DNA from: Trebouxia sp. TZW2008
Taxonomy: Eukaryota; Chlorophyta; Trebouxiophyceae; Trebouxiales; Trebouxiaceae
DNA: 64,000 bases
Assembly: GCA_002118135.1 (NCBI GenBank)
Contig: BDIU01000409.1
Coordinates: forward strand, 62,001-126,000
Reading direction: 5' to 3'
A program made the position numbers and the translations under genes. Below, piece by piece: positions 26,801 to 35,800 of this stretch; within the stretch, counting starts at the first letter, position 1, and each line of letters opens with the position of its first letter. The notes under the pieces are model-generated. The model did no database searches. It was not told the origin of the DNA and worked only from the letters and a program-made list of their open reading frames with translations.

Positions 26801-29800
26801 CCTGTCCAGGCGGGAGGCCAAGCTGCGCATCCATGGCTACTGGGAGGAGCTGGCAGACCTCACACCAGTAAGTTGTCTGCTCATGTATACAGGATGATGC
26901 TGTCTCTGCTATATGTCATGAGCATCTTGGAAGCATCATGCTCCCCCAGTGGGTTGTACCACGCACAGCATGACACAACTGACGTGTAGGGTAAATGCCA
27001 TAGCGTGAGTGACAATTGCTTGTTTGGCATGCTTGCCATTCTGTGGTCATACCTGTACCATTGTTCAACAACCTTCACATCGTGAGGCTTCAGAAGGAAA
27101 ACTTAGCCGCGTGCCATAGTCACAGATGTGCCCGTGCAGTGCAGCCTTGTTGCAAGCAGCAATGCAAGGACTCACCTTTTCTGTACCGTGCGTGTCCACC
27201 ATCGCAGCAGCACACAGTATTGCTTTGCTTGCTCTGTTCTTGTGCAGCATACACGCTGTGCTGAAAGGGCTTTCATGCACGCTGCAGGACAACAGCAGGG
27301 CAGCCTGGATGCTGGCAGAGCACGGCAAGGTGACAGCTGCCATCCCCCGCCTCATGCGGCCCCTGCACCGGGCTGCAGCCCTGGGCCAGCCTGTCAATCC
27401 CGCCTGGGCTGACAAGACAACCCTGGCACAGCTGTACACCTACTGCGTCAGCCTGGACTCCCAGTGGGCCCTGCAACAGGTAAGCAACCACTGATGCTGC
27501 AAAGAAATACAACAAAAACTTGATCAGAGATACAGTATTTTTGTGCCAACAGGTTAAACCAAAGCTTTTGACAACCAGCATCATGCTGTCAGTTTTGCCC
27601 TGCTGGTACCCTTGAGCGTTGAAGTCAATTTTAGTACAAGCAGTATCAACCTCCTTGGCTGTTTCAGAGTGCGCTGTTCTCTGTTCAGACATACAAGAAA
27701 AGGTCAGTGTTGCCTCTTGACTTTGGCTGCTATCACTCAAACTGCTGCTGCAATTGCTGCTTCTTGATGCCTGGCTCACATTATTGGGCATTGCTTCAGT
27801 ACATTGGTCAGTGTGCAGAGGGATTGACATTGGCTTTCCCTCACCAACTCTCCCTGTGAGGATCAAACCCTGCCACTTCTTCTTCAGCAATGTGCAGAGT
27901 GCATGACATGCACACCTGCTGGTGCTGCTGTGATACAAGCACCAAAGCCAGAGGGATGCATGCAGATTGCAGCGGTGGTGGACTCCTTCCAGGGCCAAGA
28001 CCCCTTTGAGGGGGACGGCCACATGGCCAAGGGCAGATACATGCAGGTGCAGGGGGACACTGGCAGCAGTGCCGTGCTGCAGGAGTACCTGGAGGCTATG
28101 ACCGCTTACAGGTCTGCCTCTGTTTTCATTTTGTGGTAGTGATCCGCACTGAAGAAGACAGCACAATTGCACTAGCAATGATAGGTAAATATTTGCAGGC
28201 GCCCCATTCATGAGGTCATGTCACCCTACACTAGTGCTGTGTGCGCCATTTCAGTGCTGCTGCTGCTACTGCACATCTTCAATGCAGGCTTCTTCGCTGC
28301 AGCTTCATAAAGCATGAACACAGCAGCGCAAGCAATGCGGCATACACAGTGGCAAGCATCAGCTCAGCTACACTCTGCCACACGGTGTCCATCTATGCAT
28401 GTGCTTTAAATTGCAGGGAGAGGTCAGAGCTGAGCAGATGCAGGGGCATCGCAGCACTATGCGCCTGCTTAGGCCTTGTTGAAGAAGCAGAGCTGGACTG
28501 GCCCTGGCCTGCCATTGAAATCAAGAACACAGGGCCCTACCTGGCTCCTGGCTGGGGATCACAGCAGTCTGTTAGCATATGTGACAAAACACACTTGTCT
28601 TTTTGAGGCATTCATCGCTGAATCAGCTTTGCATTGCAGGCAGAGGTCAGAGCTGAGCAGTTGCAGGTGCATAGCAGCACTGTGCGCCTGTCTAGGACTG
28701 GTTGAAGAGAAGGAGCTGGACTGGCCCTGGCCTGCTGTTCCTGCCAAGAACACAGGACCATATTTGGCTCCTGGCTGGAGGTTACAGCAGTCTGTGGCAG
28801 AACCTGTGGTGGAAGAAAACTATCTCACCTGGACCAATGACTGCGCTAGACTTGCTCAGGTGCTCCTAGCAAGCACAAGCAAGTCTTTGCTATTGGGCAT
28901 GTAAATAAGAGTCTGTTTGCAGAAGCAGGCCGGCCATCAACATGCATTCCACAGCATTCCTGGAATTCTGCATAATGATTGTGATCAGAGTTTGGAAGCA
29001 GGCACACAACCTTCCATAGCTCCCTGCAGGTTCACAGTCAAAAGGGATATGCATATACGTTTACTCATATGTCAGTCGTCATTCATGCAGGGCTTGAATG
29101 CGCTTTGCTCTGACTGTCGTGGTAAGCTCTTGAGCCTGCAGTGGGTCTGGGTCATGTTCACCTTGCTTAAAGACAAACTCATCACATTCTAAGCGTGTGC
29201 TAGACAGGCTCAGCAGGCCCAGCTAGGTATGTATTGGAGCAATTGACAGTCTCCAGACAGTTGTTTCTGTGCTATCCGAAGACAAGTCAAGACAAATTCG
29301 ACATCCACATCCATTGCCATCCACAACTGCAGGTGATGCTGGAAGCGCTGGCCCTGAAGAACCCAAGCCGCGCATTGGACCTGCACCGGGAGGCTCTGCG
29401 TGACATGGAGGAGTACTACAGTGTGAAGAACCTGCTGGCAGGCTCTGCTGTGATCTCCTACCAACGCCACAATGTCAGAGTGCACCAGGCTATGCAGGCT
29501 GCAGCTGCTGCTGCGGCTTCTGCTAAGGAGGCTGCCATTGCAGCAGCTGCTGCTGCTGCTGAAGACGCCACTAGCAGTCCTGCTTCAGGTTGGTGTATAA
29601 GTCTGTTGGTCCTGCTGGCTTCCCTGCTTGCTCGCTCATTGCCCCTTTGCTGCCTTGCTTGCGCCAGGCTACGCAGGCTGCAGCTGCTGCTGCGGCTGCT
29701 GCTAAGGAGGCTGTTATTGCAGCAGCTGATGCTGCTGCTGCTGAAAAAGCCACTAGCAATGCTGCTTCAGGTTGGTTTCCCTGAACCCAGGACTGACTGC

Positions 29801-32800
29801 ACCTGCTGGCTTGTTTGCCAACATGACTGCATGCGTGCTGGAGTGCTTGACGCTTTGCTTGCTTGCTGCCTTGCTCACTTGCTTGCTTGTTGAGCCGTTT
29901 GCTAAGCTAGCCGGGTCAACTTCTCCACTGTGTCAGCATTTACACCAAACTTGTCAGAAGCTATTGTCAACGCATCTTCAGCATCTGCGTTTGAAATATA
30001 TGTGCAATCCGCACTGGGAGCTCATAGCTTTGTTTGCTGTAGGGGAAGCTCCAAAGTCCAGCAAGTCTGCAAGAGGCAAAACCTCAGACTACAGTGGTGC
30101 TGTCAGAAGCGGTGTCAAGCCTGCTGCTGCTAAGAATGACACTGCCAAGTCGTCTGCTCCTGAGACTTACGCTTCTAAGCTAGACAAACCTGCTACTGCC
30201 AAGACTGATGGCAAGACTGACACTGCCAAGATGGCTGCTCCCAAGCCTGCTGCCCCCTCAAGTGCAGCGTCCACTGCATCAGGGGCTAGCTCTACTGTGG
30301 AAGTGGACAGAGCTCTGGCTGTGAAGGCCCTTGCTGCTGAGTTGCTGGGCATGATGCTGCCAGCACTGCTCAAAATGTGCAGAGCTGCTGTCAGGAAGAG
30401 TTTGCAGGACAACCACGTGAGCAGTCAAACCAGCTGGGCCAACATTCCATATGTTCAGAGATGACTTCGTTGTGATTAACTCCGCATCTGACGCTGCAGA
30501 CACCAGCATTTGGCTGACATGCTTGAGTCACAGAAACTATGCAGCTCGTTGCCACATTAGAATGACCTGTGATCCAATGCTGTGAACACCAGCTGCTTGA
30601 TGGCATCTTCACTAGCAAATGTAACCATGTCTGCATGAGCTTTGCTCAAGGCACTTTGCTACATTACAGCAAGACACCACAGGCATTGATGCTAAAATGC
30701 ATGACTGCCATGATGCCACTCTTATCACCATGGCAGAGCCATGCTGATTTTCGATAGCATGCACAAAACCATGTTGACATTGCAAGTGAGCATGGTTTTG
30801 GCAAATTGTATCAGCAACACGGTGTCGGCTTCCTGTTGCAGGTGAAAGGCGGCAAAAGCCATGAGAGCCCGTCTGAGCTTGTAGTGACTAAGCTGCACCA
30901 TGTAGGACAGGTGAGATTACTGCTGTGTCAATCTGATGGACACATATTGATTGCTCCTGTGCGGCATATGCAATCTGCCCTTTTGGCTGGTCAATCTTTC
31001 TTCTCCAACGCGTCTGAGGTCAGATTTGCTGTATGCCTGCTATTCAACATAAAATTTGTTTGTTTGAACCACATTGTCTACACCTGCATGCACTGCCAAA
31101 TGTGCCGCTCTACATGATTGTGCACATACATGCATCTTGCCTGCTACCCCTTGATGCAGCGTTTGCAGTACACCAGAAAAGTACTGAGCACTTCTGTATA
31201 AACAGCAATGATCCAGGCACCATGCTGTCTTCTCTCAGCTGCTCTGCATCTTTGTGTTGTCACGCAGATGGTCATCTTGGGAAAACCACACGCCAGGCAG
31301 ACCCCTTGTCTTGACCATGCTGTGATAGCATGTTTGGCCTGTCTGGGCAAGTCTTCAGTGTTATCGGCTTGCTTAGAAAGCGTTTGCTGCATGAGCTGTT
31401 TGATGCCTGGACCATTGCAAATGCTCAGCACCTAAATGTTGGGCTGCTCATGATGCGTTAAGGTCAACAAGGCAGGGCTCATGTCTTTCTGGCTTTGCCA
31501 TCTCTAATTGTAACAGCTCTCGTGTTGGCAATGCAGGCTACCAAGCTGGTAGATGTCCTCCACAAGATTAGCACATGTGCTCAACAGCTGGATGCCAACT
31601 TGGGCTCTGACATGATCAGTCAGGTCCAGCAGCTGCGCCAGATGCTGCTTGCTGCCATTGTGCAGATGCTTGTGCCCATTGGCCCGGTGCCTGATATCTT
31701 CAAGGCAGTTATCGCTCCCTTTAGAAGGGTGATCCCACCCAACATCAGGTTTGCCTACATTCATCTTTGCAAGTCCTGTCTTACTAGCCTACCTTGCAGC
31801 TATCCAGCTTGTCTGAAGTCATGCAATCAACTGACTTGAGGCACAGCATGCCGAAGTGTTTTCCACTAGATCCAAAATCGAATTGGTTGCAAATGTATCC
31901 AAGGGCTGGCATGATCCACCTGGAATGCAAGTTGTCATGTGCACAAACCTGCACTGGTGGATCTTTGTATCAGTACCATGCAGCACTGTCTTAGGATCTG
32001 TCAAATCTGTGTTGACTGTGAGCCATATGCAAGGCAACAGCTATATGCAAGGGTGATTCACACTTGGGATCTGTGCAATTGTGAGACCAATGTACTGTGT
32101 ATAATTGCTGCAGGTGCACTCAGCAGGAAGGGGTTGTGTCCATGCCTTTGGTGGCGACAGAGCTGCTGCTGACACAGTCAGTGTCACACAAGTCTCAGAA
32201 CCAGAATGCAGCCTTTGTAGCCTGGTTTGTCAGCATCATAATGCAGAGCAGCACGCAGTTCAGGAGAGACACAATGCAAGTGCGCAAACGGTGTGTACAG
32301 GGCAAGGTCACAGTCTGCTGCTACTATGTTGTTTCCCTCTATCACAAAACGCCGGTCAAACAGCAGGCCCTTTGTTGATGCGCCTCTGCATTGTGCTGGT
32401 GAAACTTGCATCTGATGCAAGTGATATGCCAAACTATGTCAATTACGGTGAACATGAGTCGTTGTTGCAGCTGTTTGCTGATAGTGTGCATTGAAGCTGT
32501 CTTGTTCAAGTTGTAGCAGACAACACAGTGTTCTGTGGTATTGCAGACTCTTGCCCAACCTTGACAAGGCGGGTCTGCTAGAGCTCAGGTCAAGACGTAG
32601 ACCGGACTGTGAGCTACTCCTGTCAGGCTGTGAGGTAAGCATATCTGCACCAGAAGCTGATCATTTCACCCTCTGCCAGAATCAGCCAAGCTTTGTGAGC
32701 TTCACTTTCTTTGCTAGCTGAATTTAGCTCTCAATGGCACTGCATTGCTGTCGTTAAACGATGTAAGCTTTGTGCAGCATCACTATTGTGTCTGCAATCA

Positions 32801-35800
32801 TCGAACAGCACCTACCAAAACATGGAGCAGCATTGCTGTGCGCTGTCGACACTGTTGTTGGTCTGCCCTAAAGATTCTGGTCTGATTTGCCTGCTCACCT
32901 GCTACTCACCTACTCAATCATGCATTCACTCGCTTACTTGCTTGCTTGCTCACGCACGCATGCGCGCATGCACTCACTCGCCCTTTCAACCACTCGCTCA
33001 CTCCCTCCCACCATTTCCTTCTGACTTGTTTATTGGTCTGCAGGAATTTGCTGGGAGCCGACCTGAGGCTGCCTGCCAGGCCCTGCTGTTCTACCTGGAG
33101 CGCTGCCTGGTGCTGGACAGCAAGCCCAACAGGCAGCCAGGCCATGCACTTGCCATAGAGGTGCACTGCCCACTGCTTTGGCATGCAGCAGAGCATGCTG
33201 ACTATTGCAGATGTCATGATGTTGCATTCAGACAGCATGGCCATAAAATTTTCCAGTAGTCAGCAATTGTGCTTGTCAGCATGTTGGATCCACGCGAAGT
33301 TTGTACAAAATCTGCAAAATGTTAATGCTGATGCCTGCCAGCATGCTGCCTGCACAACGCGAATGCAGTCACTCTGAGAGTTATGCCAAGCAGCACATAC
33401 AGTTGAACAGTACCAAGAACATCGGGGTTCGTTACGAGCAGCTGCAGTGTGTGGTGCTGCAATGCGTGCTCCTTCAACCAAAGCCGATAGCATGTATGCG
33501 TGCAGGCTCACCTGCACCTGGCTGAGGCGGTTGGGGGGGCTGCAATGCTAGGCTTGGGCAGGCACACCTTCCTCCCAGACCTCTACATAGACATCCTGGT
33601 GAGCCAGTCTTGCACAAGGGACCATGACCCAACAAAGATTTGCCTATGTCCATGTATGAACAACTGCTTGCTCACAGCAGTCACCAGGTCACACCAGTCC
33701 CTGCATGTGGATGTGATTACCCACAAGGGATGAGTAGCAAGACTGACTGCTGATGGTATGCTCTGACGCAGGAGTACGGCCCTATGACGAACCACTCTGC
33801 TCATCATTCTGTCAGCAGAGACAGGTTGAATGAAGCTAGAGGGCAAGCTACTGATTGCTTTTACTTCAGCATGGGGTCCCTAGTGGCAAAGCTCATTGTT
33901 GCTGTTGTATACTCGCAGGAGTACAGCCCTATGTTGGGTCAGGCTGGCAGCAGAGACAGAGTGAACCAAGAAGGCAAGCGCGTGGCTGCCCTGAAGGACC
34001 TGTGGCAAGACAGGGTGCCCATGGCCAGCACTCTTGAACTGTTGCACAGGGTGCTGCGCCTGCTGTTCAACCTGGTACAGCGCATTGTGGAGCACAAAGC
34101 TGTGTTTCACAAGCGCATACACTTGCTCAACAGTGTGCAGGCTGCCTCAGGTAACTGCACACGACTTTTGTGTTGGCTGATGGATAGTTGCAGTAGCCTT
34201 CTTCACAGTGTAGCAGCTCCGCTCACCCAAAAGATCTGTGCAAATGTGAGATTGAAGGCAAACACGATTTCTGTCAACCAATGCCCTGCTCAGCTCTCTT
34301 GCAAGTTCTACAGGATTTGACAGCATTGCTCACAAAGTGCTCAAATTGACGCATGTTCACAACCTGCTCTGGCAACCAGTCTGCCTCAATACAACATGCA
34401 AGAGTCTTGTCAGCAAATGTTACCATCAAGACTCTGTCAGCGAAGCATTGTCACATTTGCAGAGGCAGTTGGGACTGAGCTAGAAGACTCGGAAAGGGAC
34501 AGCGCTGCTGGGAGAATTGCAACTCTAGCAGCTAGTATAATCACTGCACTTGTTGTGAACAAGGTTGGTGACAGGGACACCAAGATCAAGCCCCTCATGA
34601 TAAGCGCTTGGAAGGTGAGTCATGTGCCTTGTGCTCACAGTGGGCTATACTGTTTACTCGTCAGTGACAGCCAGCCAAGTCTGCCACATCGTTTGCATGT
34701 GGATTGGCTGAATTCATGTGACATTGGTTATGAGGTCACTTGCGTCACACATGCCTGTACGCAGCAAGTCGTAAACTTGCTGTGTATTCCTGTGAGCTTC
34801 TGTGACTTGAAAAGAACACCTTTGAACAAGATTGTATGCAGAAGACAATGCCATTGAAAAAGGATTGCTTGAACCAAGCTATGCATGGGCAGCCTGCTAT
34901 GTTCTTATTTTGCTCTGTTTCTTTGCGCAGCATGTCTTTCTGGAGGGGGATTCTCTATGTCATGGACTGCATAGACCTGATGGACAAGCAGTCACTGCTA
35001 TTATGTAGCAAATGCAATCAGCTTGGTGGGCTTGGTCAGGCATACGCAGAATTCTTTTTTTCCCAGGTATTGCACCTTGCACAAGGTTGCATCAGCAACA
35101 AGGACATACTGCAAGCTCTGGACAGCTGCAAAGAAGCAAGCACTACAGGGGAAATGCTGCCTGCGCTGCGCCAGATCACCTTCAAACTCACATCAGGCAA
35201 TGCAGGTACATTTATTGCTTCTTATACTGACTGAACTGGTTCCAAAGGAAATTGTCTTTCTGATTACATTATCCTTACTCAGAGGTGCCACTGCAGTCAA
35301 ACTGCAGTGATTGGTTTGCAACTGTATTGTGTTTCTGTCATAGTTGTTGGCCATGACTTTTTTTTGTTATTACTACTAAAATCACCATCATTGTTATTGG
35401 TGCTGTTGCTGCTGTCAATATTGCCAGCATCAATGTTGTCGGCAGTATCACCATTGTGATGTCATGATTGTCATTGTCACAGATGCTACTATGATTGGTA
35501 TTTCAAATTAGTATGAGCCTGAGCAAGCAATGTGTGGATGCAGCTCTGACTCAAGTGAGCAGGCAGAAGCAGATTCCCTTTGACCACCTGCCTAACCCAG
35601 CTCCAGGCTTGAAGACCTCAGATCCCAACATCAGGTCTCTGCTGGCACTGACAAACTCATCCTGCAAAACTTACCTGGGTGAACAGTCTGCAAGCCGTGG
35701 AGATGATGCCAGGTAGAGTCAAATTGCTGCATGCAAGTAACAGCTGCGCCTGTCTGTTCTGCCGGCATCGTGTCATACTGCATGATTGTGCTGTCGGCTG

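Larger units (their letters stand above)
24616..27479 (+). other. TRANK1-like gene, exons 39-43: TPR-like helical region
   Basis: Exons: 24616-24865, 25220-25356, 25813-26044, 26709-26867, 27288-27479. Exon 39 (WVARGQNFMDSRLYEHAAHCY) and exon 41 (IYRQLGEHQKAAAACSRCGDF) have the helix-turn-helix pattern of tetratricopeptide repeats. Exon 42 carries RVDELAEIAMTAHFQKGEH and exon 43 a further helical block. Partial copies of exons 39, 41 and 42 lie in neighbouring introns. Confidence 0.8.
27966..34614 (+). other. TRANK1-like gene, exons 44-54: helical region with histone H1-like linker
   Basis: Exons: 27966-28111, 28640-28859, 29333-29588, 30043-30416, 30842-30910, 31537-31748, 32547-32634, 33044-33160, 33506-33598, 33919-34150, 34463-34614. 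Exon 46 ends in a long Ala-rich helix. Exon 47 encodes a Lys/Ala/Pro/Thr-rich stretch (KTDGKTDTAKMAAPKPAAP) like a histone H1 tail, followed by hydrophobic helices. Exons 48-54 are leucine-rich helices with no domain I can name. Phase holds at every junction. Introns contain partial copies of exons 45, 46 and 53 and one dispersed repeat (29195-29240). Confidence 0.75.

Noticed and set aside
27273..28211. 312-codon open frame on the minus strand
   Set aside because: It runs antisense through exons 43 and 44 and their intron. The plus-strand exons are in phase with the rest of the gene, and the minus product has no recognisable domain.
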